Shown in pieces: positions 9,904-20,100 of a stretch of 64,000 bases of DNA (positions are counted from its first letter, which is position 1; every line of letters begins with the position of its first letter). The translations under genes and the position numbers were made by a program. The notes beneath the pieces were generated by a model. The model was not told the origin of the DNA. It worked only from the letters and a program-made list of their open reading frames with translations, and ran no database searches. This DNA is from Staphylococcus sp. M0911 (GTDB taxonomy: Bacteria > Bacillota > Bacilli > Staphylococcales > Staphylococcaceae), in contig NZ_CP022881.1 in assembly GCF_003491325.1 (NCBI RefSeq), positions 1,550,001-1,614,000 of the forward strand, written 5' to 3'.

Positions 9904-10875
9904 TTATATATTATATGATACATCATCACCAAAATCAACAGATAATAAATATTTAGCACGTGCTTTGTCATCATTCATCTGCTCTACCAATGGATCAATG
10001 CCATCAAATTTTATTTCAGGACGTAAGAAATGATGCCAATATACCACTACTCGTTCGCCATAAATATTTTCATCGAAATCGAAAATATTTACTTCTATTA
10101 CCACTTCGGCTTTAGCTGGATCATGGAAAGTGGGTTTAACACCTACGTTTGCAACGCCTCTATATAATTTTTGTTCAGTGCCGATTTCCATACTTACTGC
10201 ATATACACCTTTTTTAGGTAACAAATAATCATCACTAGGATGAACATTTGCAGTTGGAAATCCTATTGTTCGCCCACGCTTTTCACCTTGAACGACTGTA
10301 CCTTTAATTTTATATAAGTAACCTAATTCCTCATTCGCTTTTTGCAATTCACCGTTTTGTAACGCATCTCTAATCGCTGTAGTAGAAATTTTTTCATCGT
10401 CTAATTCCTGTTTGCCTACTATTGTCGTATTAAATGAATCAACTTCGTTTAACACTGTCATATTACCTTTACCAAATTTACCAAATGTAAAGTCAAATCC
10501 AGCAATAACTTCTTTAACATTATTTTTTATAATATATTCTTCAATAAATTCTTCAGAAGTTACATTCGCAAACCTAGATGAGAAATTGATAACAATACAG
10601 TAGTCCACATCATGTGAAGCTATCATATCAATTTTGTCTGAAAGTGGTGTTAAATAAGTCGTTCTTTTACGTTCAGGATTTAACACAACTGATGGATGTG
10701 GATCAAACGTCATAACAGCTTTCTTCAATCCACGAGATTGTGCCTGTTGATCTAATGTTTGAAAAACTTTATCATGCCCTTTATGCATACCATCAAAGAA
10801 ACCAAACGCCATCGCAACATTTTCATTTATTCGTTGGTCTTCTTGAATTGGATGGGTAATTTCTATCACTTTCAT
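9904..10875 (-). CDS. ribF: Bifunctional riboflavin kinase / FAD synthetase
   Basis: 323 residues. The N-terminal nucleotidyltransferase domain has GFFDGMHKGH (about residues 25-34) and later ISTTAIRDAL. The C-terminal flavokinase domain contains KRGRTIGFPTANV near residue 202. It converts riboflavin to FMN and then to FAD in the cytosol. It begins 12 nt after the truB stop with AAAGGAG in the gap, so it is co-transcribed with truB. The truB-ribF-rpsO order is widely conserved in Firmicutes. ATG start, nothing missing. Confidence 0.95.
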   Translation of the reverse strand: MKVIEITHPIQEDQRINENVAMAFGFFDGMHKGHDKVFQTLDQQAQSRGLKKAVMTFDPHPSVVLNPERKRTTYLTPLSDKIDMIASHDVDYCIVINFSSRFANVTSEEFIEEYIIKNNVKEVIAGFDFTFGKFGKGNMTVLNEVDSFNTTIVGKQELDDEKISTTAIRDALQNGELQKANEELGYLYKIKGTVVQGEKRGRTIGFPTANVHPSDDYLLPKKGVYAVSMEIGTEQKLYRGVANVGVKPTFHDPAKAEVVIEVNIFDFDENIYGERVVVYWHHFLRPEIKFDGIDPLVEQMNDDKARAKYLLSVDFGDDVSYNI

Positions 10876-10887
10876 AATAAATCTCCT

Positions 10888-11805
10888 TTAATTAAATACT
10901 TTTTTTGGTTTTAATTCATCTGGTTTATCTGGATGTACAATGTATATTGCCATCGCTTTTTGAGTTGAATCATTAACAAATACAAATTGGTCATTCGTTA
11001 TATTTTGAAATTGCTTTTTATAAAACTTTTGACCATTTAAAATGCGTTGTTTGATTTGTTCATCATCTATACTAATTTGTGGTAAACCTTTCAAACCATA
11101 TTCTATAGGAAACAATTTATCTTGTAATGCATCATGCTCATGTAAAGAACGTATATCATCAAGAGTGAGACTTTGTTCAAGACCAAATCCTCCTGATTGA
11201 ACACGTGTTAATAATGACATATGTGCTGGCAAGCCTAACTTTGCACCTATATCAGTCGCTAATGTTCTAATATATGTTCCTTTACCACAATTTACTGAAA
11301 TATCGAAATGACATTCTCCATCTTTGAATCTTAAAGGTGATGTACGTACTATGTGTTTAATGGTTACTTTTCTCACTGGGCGCTCCACAGTTTCATTATT
11401 ACGTGCATACTCATATAATCTTTTCCCATTAACTTTAACGGATGAGTACATGGGTGGAATTTGTTCAATTGTACCTTTAAATTGATTGATAATGTCATCC
11501 ACCTGAGTTTCAGTTAATGTATTTTCTTCAATATTTTGATATTCAACAGTTTCTCCTGTTTGATCTTCTGTTGTTGTACTTCTTCCAATTGTTACGGTTG
11601 CATTATAGGATTTCCCCATTTCCATAACATAATCACTTACACGTGTTGCCGAACCGATACATATAGGTAGGACACCTGATACTTCGGGATCCAACGTGCC
11701 CGTATGACCGATTTTTTTAGTTTTAAGTATCTTTCTTAATTTAAATACCACATCGTGACTTGTTAACCCTCGATCTTTATATACTGGTAATATACCGTTA
11801 TACAT
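10888..11805 (-). CDS. truB: tRNA pseudouridine(55) synthase
   Basis: 305 residues from the ATG at 11805 (AAAGGTG 7 nt upstream), equal to the S. aureus length as I recall it. The frame stays open 8 codons further, without a better site. The catalytic aspartate is D39 in [12 protein letters not shown], and the [14 protein letters not shown] motif is present. A PUA-like C-terminal region follows. The enzyme makes pseudouridine 55 in the T-loop of tRNAs. It is the first gene of the truB-ribF pair, with an extended -10 sequence upstream. Confidence 0.95.
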   Translation of the reverse strand: MYNGILPVYKDRGLTSHDVVFKLRKILKTKKIGHTGTLDPEVSGVLPICIGSATRVSDYVMEMGKSYNATVTIGRSTTTEDQTGETVEYQNIEENTLTETQVDDIINQFKGTIEQIPPMYSSVKVNGKRLYEYARNNETVERPVRKVTIKHIVRTSPLRFKDGECHFDISVNCGKGTYIRTLATDIGAKLGLPAHMSLLTRVQSGGFGLEQSLTLDDIRSLHEHDALQDKLFPIEYGLKGLPQISIDDEQIKQRILNGQKFYKKQFQNITNDQFVFVNDSTQKAMAIYIVHPDKPDELKPKKVFN

Positions 11806-11845
11806 GGTTTCACACCTTTTATTTTCCAAAATTATTACGCTTTAT

Positions 11846-11854
11846 ATTATAACA
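11846..11854 (-). promoter_or_regulatory. Extended -10 promoter candidate for truB
   Basis: Minus strand TGT-TATAAT, a perfect -10 with the TGn extension and no good -35. It lies about 40 bp before the truB start, just past the hairpin that follows rbfA. Confidence 0.45.
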
Positions 11855-11915
11855 TTTAGCAAAGTATTTGATGATTGAGTACATCGATTAATATGATTGA
11901 TTTTGATATGTATAT

Positions 11916-11940
11916 AGCCTGAGAAACATTTTCCCAGGCT
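11916..11940 (-). terminator. Hairpin after rbfA (weak terminator)
   Basis: AGCCTG / CAGGCT stem continued by GAAA/TTTC across one mismatch. There is no U-tract, so it may be a weak or processing hairpin at the end of the nusA-infB operon. Confidence 0.5.
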
Positions 11941-11955
11941 AAAATAATATGATAA

Positions 11956-12306
11956 TTATTTATCTTGTTTGTGTAAATCTTGGATCATACGTTCAATTTT
12001 ATTACCATATTCTATTGATTCATCATATTCGAATGATAATTCTGGAATAATTCGTAATCTCATACGTGAGCCAAGTTCAGATTTAATAAATCCTTTAGCT
12101 TTATCTAGTGCTTTAAAAGTATTATCTACTTCTTTTTGATTACCTAGAACTGTTAAATATACTTTACCTTGAGATAAATCATTTGTTAATTCAACATCTG
12201 TAATTGTAATAAAACCTACTCGAGGATCTTTCACTTTATTATTAACGATATCCATGATTTCTTTTTTCATTTGTTCGCCAACACGTTCTGCTCTCATATT
12301 ACTCAT
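11956..12306 (-). CDS. rbfA: Ribosome-binding factor A
   Basis: 116 residues with the KH-type fold of RbfA. Landmarks are [13 protein letters not shown] near the N-terminus, [19 protein letters not shown] in the middle and [14 protein letters not shown] near the end. RbfA binds the 30S subunit and helps mature the 16S rRNA 5' region. It is the last gene of the rimP-nusA-infB operon, 139 nt after infB, with a hairpin in the gap. ATG start preceded by AGAGGTG. Confidence 0.95.
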   Translation of the reverse strand: MSNMRAERVGEQMKKEIMDIVNNKVKDPRVGFITITDVELTNDLSQGKVYLTVLGNQKEVDNTFKALDKAKGFIKSELGSRMRLRIIPELSFEYDESIEYGNKIERMIQDLHKQDK

Positions 12307-12348
12307 TTATTGTCACCTCTTTTATTCTTTATTTTTGAGTTTAAATAA

Positions 12349-12421
12349 GAGGTGAGACATAAGACAATTATTTATTAGAACATGGTTTAATGCTCTAATA
12401 TATCTCGCCTGTCTCAACCTC
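12349..12421 (-). terminator. Nested hairpin between infB and rbfA
   Basis: The outer arms pair GAGGT-GAGACA with TGTCTC-ACCTC, and an inner stem pairs TTAGA-CAT with ATG-TCTAA. On the minus strand TTATTT follows. It could be a partial terminator or an mRNA processing site inside the operon. The GAGACA/TGTCTC arms resemble the first hairpin of the repeat at 50876-50984. Confidence 0.5.
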
Positions 12422-12445
12422 CAAACTTCATCGCAAAATTAGCGA

Positions 12446-14611
12446 TTATCTTTTGATTTCAACCATTTCGAACGCTTCAATAATGTCGCCTTCTTTTAGG
12501 TCGTTATATTTTTCAATCGTAATACCACATTCATAACCTTGGGCTACTTCTTTAGCATCGTCTTTGAAACGTTTTAATGTGTCTAATTCACCTTCAAATT
12601 GAACAATGCCATCACGAATAACGCGTACGCCTGCATTACGAGTAATTTTTCCTTCAGTAACATAACTACCTGCTATTGTACCAACTTTAGAAACTTTGAA
12701 TGTTTGACGTACTTCTGCTTGACCAATGACTTGCTCTTCATATTCAGGGTCAAGTAGACCTTTCATAGCTGATTCAATTTCTTCAATAACGTTATAAATG
12801 ACACGGTGTAAACGCATATCTACGTTTTCTGCTTCAGCTGCACGCTTAGCACCAGCATCAGGACGTACATTGAATCCGATGATAATACCATTTGATGCAT
12901 TGGCTAAAGTAACGTCAGATTCATTAATTGCACCTACAGCAGTATGAATAATACGTACATTCACACCTTCAACATCTATTTTCATTAATGATGCTGCTAA
13001 TGCTTCAACTGAACCTTGTACGTCACCTTTAATAATAACGTTTAAGTCTTTCATTTCACCTTGTTTCATTTGTTCGAACAAGTTATCTAACGTAACGTTT
13101 TTACTTTCTTGACGTTGTTGAATAACGCTTTCTTCATGACGTGCTTCACCAATACGACGCGCTTGTTTTTCATCTTTAAATACTACAAAGCGATCGCCAG
13201 CTTGTGGTACATCATTAATACCTGTAATTTCAACTGGTGTAGATGGACCAGCAGTTTTGATTCGTTGACCTAAGTCATTAACCATCGCACGAATACGGCC
13301 ATACGTATTACCTACAACAATTGAATCTCCTTGATGTAATGTACCATTTTGTACTAGTAATGATGCTGCAGGTCCTCTTGATTTATCTAATTCAGCTTCA
13401 ATCACAGTACCTACTGCTTGTTTATCAGGGTTTGCTTTCAACTCTTGAACTTCTGCAACTAAACCAATCATTTCTAATAGGCTATCGATACCGTCTCCAC
13501 TTAATGCTGATAGTGGTACGAAGATCGTATCGCCACCCCAGTCTTCTGGAATTAAACCGTACTCTGTTAACTCTTGCATTACACGGTCAGGATTTGCGGT
13601 TGGTTTATCTATTTTATTAACTGCAACAATTGTAGGAACATTCGCTTCTTTAGCGTGATTAATCGCTTCAATTGTTTGAGGCATAACACCGTCATCTGCA
13701 GCTACTACTAGGATTGTAATATCTGTAACTTGAGCGCCACGTGCACGCATTGTAGTGAATGCCGCGTGTCCAGGTGTATCAAGGAAAGTAATCTTTTTAC
13801 CTTCATTTTCGATTTGGTAAGCACCAATATGTTGTGTGATACCACCCGCTTCACCTGCAGTTACTTTAGTATGACGAATTGAATCTAATAATGTTGTTTT
13901 ACCATGGTCAACGTGTCCCATAATAGTAACAACTGCAGGACGTTCAATTGCATCTGGATCTTCAGTTTCATCGTCGAAATAAATAGATAAATCTTCTTCT
14001 TCAATGATGACTTCCTCTTCAATTTCAACACCATAGTCATCTGCAATTAACTCAAGTGTCTCTTGGTCCAATGATTGGTTAATGTTAGCAACAATACCTA
14101 ATAAGAATAATTTTTTTACAATACCTGAAGATTCAACATTCAGTTTATCTGCTAATTCTCCTACTGTAATGCCTTCTTGATACGTAATTTTAGATGGCAT
14201 TTCTTTAGGTTCTGCTTGTTGTGGAGCACTTTGCTTTTGGTTATTCTTTTTATTATTTTTGTTGTTTTTGTTATTTTTATTATTCTTCTTATTGTTATTG
14301 TTGTGTTGATTACTTTGTTGTTTACCTTTGTTGTTATTATTCTGCTTGTTTTGATTATTTGATTTATTATTATTTTGTTTTTGGTTACTTTGTTGCTTAT
14401 TTTCAGATTTATTGTGATTATTTTGAGTATTCTTTTGTGTTTCGTTACTTTGTCCTGGTTTGAACTTTTTGTCTAAAGCTTTAATTTGGTCATCTTCTAA
14501 AGCTTGCATATGGTTCGACACTTCAACGTTCATACTCTTTAATTCATCTATAATCTCTTTACTCTTTAGATTTAATTCTTTCGCATATTCGTAAATTCTT
14601 TGTTTACTCAT
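12446..14611 (-). CDS. infB: Translation initiation factor IF-2
   Basis: 721 residues from the ATG at 14611 (GAGGAG 7 nt upstream). The N-domain starts with the IF2_N helix bundle (about 1-52). A strongly Asn/Lys/Gln-rich linker follows from about 55 to 135, and a second IF2_N repeat at about 145-195. The GTPase domain has [10 protein letters not shown] near residue 229, DTPGH near 279 and NKID near 330, followed by the beta-barrel and C-terminal fMet-tRNA binding domains. IF-2 places initiator tRNA on the 30S and promotes subunit joining. It lies 4 nt after ylxQ. The low-complexity linker is encoded by an AAC/AAT/AAA-rich run and likely varies between strains. Confidence 0.97.
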   Translation of the reverse strand: MSKQRIYEYAKELNLKSKEIIDELKSMNVEVSNHMQALEDDQIKALDKKFKPGQSNETQKNTQNNHNKSENKQQSNQKQNNNKSNNQNKQNNNNKGKQQSNQHNNNNKKNNKNNKNNKNNKKNNQKQSAPQQAEPKEMPSKITYQEGITVGELADKLNVESSGIVKKLFLLGIVANINQSLDQETLELIADDYGVEIEEEVIIEEEDLSIYFDDETEDPDAIERPAVVTIMGHVDHGKTTLLDSIRHTKVTAGEAGGITQHIGAYQIENEGKKITFLDTPGHAAFTTMRARGAQVTDITILVVAADDGVMPQTIEAINHAKEANVPTIVAVNKIDKPTANPDRVMQELTEYGLIPEDWGGDTIFVPLSALSGDGIDSLLEMIGLVAEVQELKANPDKQAVGTVIEAELDKSRGPAASLLVQNGTLHQGDSIVVGNTYGRIRAMVNDLGQRIKTAGPSTPVEITGINDVPQAGDRFVVFKDEKQARRIGEARHEESVIQQRQESKNVTLDNLFEQMKQGEMKDLNVIIKGDVQGSVEALAASLMKIDVEGVNVRIIHTAVGAINESDVTLANASNGIIIGFNVRPDAGAKRAAEAENVDMRLHRVIYNVIEEIESAMKGLLDPEYEEQVIGQAEVRQTFKVSKVGTIAGSYVTEGKITRNAGVRVIRDGIVQFEGELDTLKRFKDDAKEVAQGYECGITIEKYNDLKEGDIIEAFEMVEIKR

Positions 14612-14615
14612 ATAA

Positions 14616-14933
14616 TCACTCCTCACGATATTCATCTATCATAGACAGCAACTTTTTGGCAAAACCTTGATCAGTAATGCCAACGTTGACTCTCTCGCCT
14701 TTACCAAGTGCTATCCCTATTTCTTCTCTAGTTCCAAATACCCTTAAAGGCACTTTATAACTCGAAGTTTTATTTTTAATTAATTTCATAGTGTTTGGAG
14801 AAGCATCATTAGCTAATATAACTAACTTTATATTGCCTTTTTGCATATCATTGACAATAACTGATTCACCCGTTTTCACTTTACCTGCTCTCATCGCAAG
14901 ACCTAAAAAATTAAATATCTTCTCATTAATCAT
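14616..14933 (-). CDS. ylxQ: L7Ae-family ribosomal protein (YlxQ)
   Basis: 105 residues of the L7Ae/L30e RNA-binding fold. Landmarks are [15 protein letters not shown] near the start, [13 protein letters not shown] in the middle and [12 protein letters not shown] near the end. Members bind kink-turn RNA; YlxQ is reported to bind k-turns but its exact role is unclear. It overlaps ylxR by 4 bp (ATGA) and precedes infB by 4 bp, so it is firmly inside the nusA-infB operon. Confidence 0.92.
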   Translation of the reverse strand: MINEKIFNFLGLAMRAGKVKTGESVIVNDMQKGNIKLVILANDASPNTMKLIKNKTSSYKVPLRVFGTREEIGIALGKGERVNVGITDQGFAKKLLSMIDEYREE

Positions 14934-15223
14934 TTTGTTGGAATCTCTTCTCTATAAATTAAACGAATAACCTCTTTATATACAGGCTCTAATTGTTCTT
15001 TAGAAGCTTTAAAATATTTTTCTAAAACTTCCTTTTGTTGTGCTTTTTCTACTAATTGAACATCTTTTGAAACATAGGCACCACGGCCTTGTTTTTTACC
15101 AGTAGCATCAGCGAATATTTCGCCTTCTTTGTTAATTACAACTCTAATCATATCTTTCTTTGGATGCATTTCATTAGATATGATACATTTACGCATTGGA
15201 ATTTTTTTCTTTTTCATGTTCAA
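14930..15223 (-). CDS. ylxR: YlxR family RNA-binding protein
   Basis: 97 residues, very basic at the N-terminus. It carries the YlxR signature (PMRKCIISNEMHPKKDMIRVV) and the GRGAYVSKD loop. Recent work on the family describes a role as an RNase P modulator (name rnpM); that is literature recall, not shown here. The chosen TTG at 15223 has GGAG 6 nt upstream. An ATG two codons later is 12 nt from the site and is the alternative start. It lies between nusA and ylxQ, overlapping the latter. Confidence 0.9.
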   Translation of the reverse strand: MNMKKKKIPMRKCIISNEMHPKKDMIRVVINKEGEIFADATGKKQGRGAYVSKDVQLVEKAQQKEVLEKYFKASKEQLEPVYKEVIRLIYREEIPTK

Positions 15224-15236
15224 TCATCACTCCAAC

Positions 15237-16469
15237 CTATTTTTCTGTATCTTTATCTTCAGTAGTAACTTCATCCGTATCTTCTAACGTTTCATCTGTT
15301 TCAGCTGCTAATTCGGCAGTAGTTAAATTTGATTCTTCTAAATTCACATCTTCAAATTCAATGTCTTCATCACCAGTATTTACAACTTCATCAGCAATTT
15401 CTTCTGATTCAATAACAGGATAAACGCCTGCTTCACGAGCATCACTTTCAGATTTAATATCAATTTTCCAACCAGTTAGTTTAGCAGCTAAACGTGCGTT
15501 TTGACCACGTTTACCAATTGCTAATGATAATTGATAGTCTGGTACAACTACTACTGTAGATTGATTTTCTTCGTCTACGATAACTTCTAACACTTGTGAT
15601 GGACTTAAAGCATTTCTTACAAATACTTTAGGATCTTCATTCCATTGAACAATATCAATTTTTTCTCCACCAAGTTCTTCTACTACAGCTTCAACACGAG
15701 CACCTTTTGATCCGACACAAGCACCTACTGCATCGATTTCAGGATTATCAGAGTACACACTAATTTTAGAACGATCTCCTGCTTCACGTGCTACTGATTT
15801 AACAATAACGGTACCATCAAAGATTTCAGGTACTTCTTGTTCAAATAGTCGTTTTAATAAGCCTGGATGGCTTCTTGAAACATAAATTTGAGGTCCTTTA
15901 GTTGTTTGTTCAACTTTGTTAACAAAGACTTTTATTCTTTCGTTAGGGATATAGCTTTCATTCGGACTTCTTTCTGCCTCAGACAATACTGCTTCAATAC
16001 GACCTAAATTAACGTAAACATATCTATGGTCTACACGATCGATCACACCCGTTAAGATGTCTTCTTCTTTATCGATAAATTCATCATAAAGAATTTCTCT
16101 TTCAGCATCTCTTAAACGTTGCATGACTGCTTGTTTAGCTGCTTGAGCACCAACACGTCCGAAATCTTGTGGCGTCACATCTTCTTCATATATGTCACCA
16201 ATCTCGTATGCTGGATTTTTAACTAATGCAGTACTAATATCAACTTCTTCTCTATCATCGAATACTTCTTCAACAACTTCTTTTCTAGCAATAACTTTGA
16301 AAGTACCTTCGTCCATATTAAGTTCTACCCTAACATTTCTGGCACTATCATAGTTTTTTTTGTAAGCAGTAATTAAAGCTGCTTCAATAGCATCAATTAA
16401 TACTTCTCTTGGAATTTTCTTTTCCTTTTCTAAATATTCAGTAGCTAATAATAATTCATTACTTGACAC
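15237..16469 (-). CDS. nusA: Transcription termination/antitermination factor NusA
   Basis: 410 residues. Order: N-terminal RNA polymerase-binding domain (1-125), S1 domain (about 135-200), and two KH domains (about 205-345; GSKGARVEAVVEEL and AIGKRGQNARLAAKLTGW). An acidic Glu/Asp/Thr tail of about 60 residues follows, without the acidic repeat domains of E. coli NusA. NusA modulates pausing and intrinsic termination. The GTG start at 16469 has GAGGAGG 7 nt upstream. It follows rimP by 20 nt in the conserved operon. Confidence 0.96.
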   Translation of the reverse strand: MSSNELLLATEYLEKEKKIPREVLIDAIEAALITAYKKNYDSARNVRVELNMDEGTFKVIARKEVVEEVFDDREEVDISTALVKNPAYEIGDIYEEDVTPQDFGRVGAQAAKQAVMQRLRDAEREILYDEFIDKEEDILTGVIDRVDHRYVYVNLGRIEAVLSEAERSPNESYIPNERIKVFVNKVEQTTKGPQIYVSRSHPGLLKRLFEQEVPEIFDGTVIVKSVAREAGDRSKISVYSDNPEIDAVGACVGSKGARVEAVVEELGGEKIDIVQWNEDPKVFVRNALSPSQVLEVIVDEENQSTVVVVPDYQLSLAIGKRGQNARLAAKLTGWKIDIKSESDAREAGVYPVIESEEIADEVVNTGDEDIEFEDVNLEESNLTTAELAAETDETLEDTDEVTTEDKDTEK

Positions 16470-16489
16470 GGCTCTTCCTCCTCACCACG

Positions 16490-16957
16490 TTATAGCATTA
16501 CTGCGTGACGTGCTTTTGCAATTTTATTGCGTGGTATCTCTATCGTTTTTGTTTTAGATTTTTCTTTGACTTCTATTAATATAATATCCTCTTTGACTTC
16601 TTTTAAAATACCTAACCATTCTTTTTCATTTTCGATTGGTACATAAAGTGAAATAAAAATGGGATGTGATATTGCATCTTTAAGCGCTTTCTCATTCTTG
16701 ATAGGTCTTTCAGCACCTGGAGATGCTACATCTAAGTAGTACATTTCAGGTATTGGATCATTTTCATCCATCGCTTCGCTAATCTTTTCTGAGGCTAACG
16801 TACAATCATTAAGATCGACGCCACCTTCTTTGTCTATTGAAATTCTTAAAAAATGATCTTTACCTTCTTTAACATACTCAATTTCAACTAGTTCAAAGTT
16901 AAGGTCATCTAATACGGGTTGAATAATAGGTTCAACTTGTTCAGCTATTTTACTCAT
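16490..16957 (-). CDS. rimP: Ribosome maturation factor RimP
   Basis: 155 residues from the ATG at 16957 (GGGAGG 5 nt upstream), matching the S. aureus length I recall. The frame is open 7 codons further without a site. Motifs: LRISIDKEGGVDLNDC near residue 44 and YYLDVASPGAERPI near 80. RimP is needed for 30S maturation. It is the first gene of the rimP-nusA-ylxR-ylxQ-infB-rbfA operon; the leader contains a strong hairpin that may regulate the whole operon. Confidence 0.95.
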   Translation of the reverse strand: MSKIAEQVEPIIQPVLDDLNFELVEIEYVKEGKDHFLRISIDKEGGVDLNDCTLASEKISEAMDENDPIPEMYYLDVASPGAERPIKNEKALKDAISHPIFISLYVPIENEKEWLGILKEVKEDIILIEVKEKSKTKTIEIPRNKIAKARHAVML

Positions 16958-16972
16958 ACAGGCCTCCCTTTT

Positions 16973-17014
16973 AGGCAAATAGAAAAGAGCGGGTTTATGC
17001 CCACTCTTTTGCCT
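16973..17014 (-). promoter_or_regulatory. Structured leader before rimP (possible attenuator)
   Basis: On the minus strand an 11-bp stem pairs AAAAGAGTGGG with CCCGCTCTTTT around a 6-nt loop, with one G-U pair. Outer bases AGGCAAA and TTTGCCT can extend it. The same outer CAGGC can instead pair with GCCTG at 16959-16963, right beside the rimP ribosome-binding site. This suggests a leader controlling the operon, though the U-tract is poor for a plain terminator. Confidence 0.5.
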
Positions 17015-17040
17015 GAGTCACTAATTTTTTAAGCAATCTA

Positions 17041-17069
17041 AGTATACCATAAGTTATACTAGTAAACAA
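17041..17069 (-). promoter_or_regulatory. Promoter of the rimP-nusA-infB operon
   Basis: Minus strand: TTGTTT, 17 bp, TATACT, with a TGG directly before the -10 (extended -10). Good sigma-A match placed upstream of the leader hairpin. Confidence 0.65.
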
Positions 17070-17139
17070 ATCACACCCTAATTAATGGGAACATCCCTGT
17101 ATACACTTAATAATTTAATAACTTCTTTATTGTTTTACA

Positions 17140-20100
17140 TTACATGTCAAAAATAGATAATTGTGCTTTATCAGGTAATCCTGGTAATGAGCCTAAATCG
17201 TCTAGATATTCAATAACCTTTTGTGATAAACCTGCTTTTTTATTTAAATCTTCTTTAGATAAAAATGGTCCTTCTTCTCTTGCTTCAACAATTCGTTTGG
17301 CAACATTTTCACCAAGTCCTGGTACGGCTATAAATGGTGGAATTAATGTATCACCTTCAATAATGAAATCAAACGCTTGGCTTTTTTCTAAACTAATCGG
17401 TTGCATACGATAACCTCGATGAGCCATTTCATTCATTATTTCTAATACTGTTAATACATCTTTTTCTTTTTTACCTAAATCCATATAGCGAGAGTACATA
17501 TCTTTTACAGTGTTTTTAATACCTGTTTTATCTTTAATCATAGTAATTAAATCAAAATCAGATGCTCTAACTGTAAAGTAAGACGCATAATAATATAAAG
17601 GATGATGTACCTTAAAGTATGCGATACGGACTGCCATTAATACATAGGCTGCCGCATGGGCTTTAGGGAACATGTATTTGATTTTACGACAGGAATCTAG
17701 ATACCAATCAGGAACGTCATTTTCTTTCATAGCTTCAACCATTTCATCAGTTAAACCACGTCCTTTACGTACAAATTCCATTGTTTTGAAGGCCATAGAT
17801 GGTTCTAATCCTGCATACATCAGATATACCATGATGTCGTCACGACAACCAATAACTGATGATAAATCACAGATACCTGCACGGATTAGTTCTTGTGCGT
17901 TACCTAACCAAACATCTGTACCATGTGATAGTCCAGAAATTTGTACTAATTCAGAAAATGTTGTTGGTTTAGTATCTTCAAGCATTTGTCTTACAAACCC
18001 TGTACCAAATTCCGGTACACCAAATGTCCCTGTTTTACATAAAATGTCTTCTTCAGTCACACCTAAACTTTCTGGACTACTAAATATTTTCATAGTTTCT
18101 TTATCATCCACAGGAATCGTTTTAGGATCAATGCCAGATAAATCTTGTAGCATACGTATCATAGTTGGATCATCGTGTCCAAGTATATCGAGTTTTAAGA
18201 CGTTATCATGGATAGAATGGAAATCAAAATGTGTTGTCATCCAAGCAGAACTTTGGTCATCTGCTGGATATTGTATAGGTGTAAAATCATAAATATCCAT
18301 GTAGTCTGGAACTACTATAATACCACCAGGGTGTTGTCCAGTTGTACGTTTAACACCTGTACAACCTTTAACTAAACGATCCACCTCTGCTCCACGTTTA
18401 TGAATACCTTGGTCATTAAGATAACCTTTAACAAATCCAAATGCAGTTTTTTCGGCAACTGTACCAATTGTTCCTGCACGGAATACTTTGTCTTCACCGA
18501 ATAATACTTTTGTATAGTTATGTGCATTAGGTTGATATTCACCACTGAAGTTTAAGTCGATATCTGGTACCTTATCACCTTTAAATCCTAAGAACGTTTC
18601 GAAAGGTATATCTTGCCCCTCTTTAATTAGCTCATTGCCACATTCAGGACATTTTTTATCGGGTAAATCGAATCCTGAACCAACAGAACCATCGTCGAAA
18701 AACTCACTCGTTTTACAATGCGTACAAATGTAATGCGGCGGCAATGGGTTAACTTCAGTGATTTCTGTCATAGTCGCTACAAAGCTTGATCCTACAGAAC
18801 CACGTGAACCTACTAAGTAACCATCATCTAAAGATTTTTTAACCAAACGTTGTGAAATTAAATAAATAACTGAGAAACCGTTCCCTATAATACTATCTAG
18901 TTCTTTCTCTAAACGATCAATAACAATTTGAGGTAAATCTTCACCATATAACTTTTTGGCATTGCTATAACTTAATTCTCTAATTTCTTCATTCGCACCA
19001 TCCATTCGTGGTGTATATAATTTATCTTTAATTGGTACAACACGTTCAATTTGATCTGCTAAGGCATTAGTATTTGTTACAACTAACTCATAAGCCTTTT
19101 CTTCACCTAAGAAATGTAATTCATCCAACATTTCGTCGGTTGTTCTAAAATGTGCTTCTGGTAAAGTTGAACGATTTAAAGGATTCCCCGGTTGGGAAGC
19201 AATTAAAATTTTACGAGCGATGGCATCGTGTTCATATAAATAGTGTGCATTACCTGTTGCTATAACAGGAATATTAGCACTCTTTCCAGCTTCAATTAAA
19301 CGATGATAAATCTCATGAAGTGTTTCAGTATCTCTAATGAGTTCACGATCAATAAGATCTTGATAAAGTGCTGGTGGTTGTACTTCAATAAAGTCATAAT
19401 ACTTTGCTATTTTTTCTACTTCTGATTGATCTCTTTGCATGACAGCTGTAAATAATTCACCTTCATCACATGCCGTTCCAACAAGCAAACCTTCTCTATA
19501 CTCATTTAATAAAGATCTCGGTATTCTTGGTGTTCTATAATAATACGTTACTAATGATTCACTCACAATTTTGAAAAGATTTTTTAAACCTTGTTGATTT
19601 TGAACTATTAATGTGACATGTGATGGTCTAGCACGTTTATATGCATCTTCATTAGATAGTTTTTTATTAATATCTATATGATTTGTCACGCCAAGTTCTT
19701 TCATTTGTTGAACCATTTTAATAAAAATATATGCAGTAGCTTCAGTATCATATATCGCTCTATGATGTTGTGTTAAGTCCACACCATATTTTTTAGCAAG
19801 GAAGTTCAAACCATGCTTACCATAATCAGTATTTATAGTACGAGATAATTCTAGTGTATCAATTACACCATTAGTTGAAGGGCCGAATCCAAGGCGTTCA
19901 TAACCTGTATCAATGAATCCCATATCGAATGAGGCGTTATGGGCCACGAATATAGCATCTCCTACCCATTCTTTGAATTCTGTAAGTACATCTTCTATTT
20001 CAGGAGCATCAGTTAGCATATCATCTGTAATATGCGTTAAATTAATAATTGTTTCTGATAATTTCTCATGAGGATTACTAAATCTTTCAAACTTATCTAT

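Noticed and set aside
17672..18292. Plus-strand open frame of 206 codons opposite polC
   Set aside because: It is antisense to conserved PolC coding sequence; the Ser/Pro/Ile-rich product is typical of a shadow frame.
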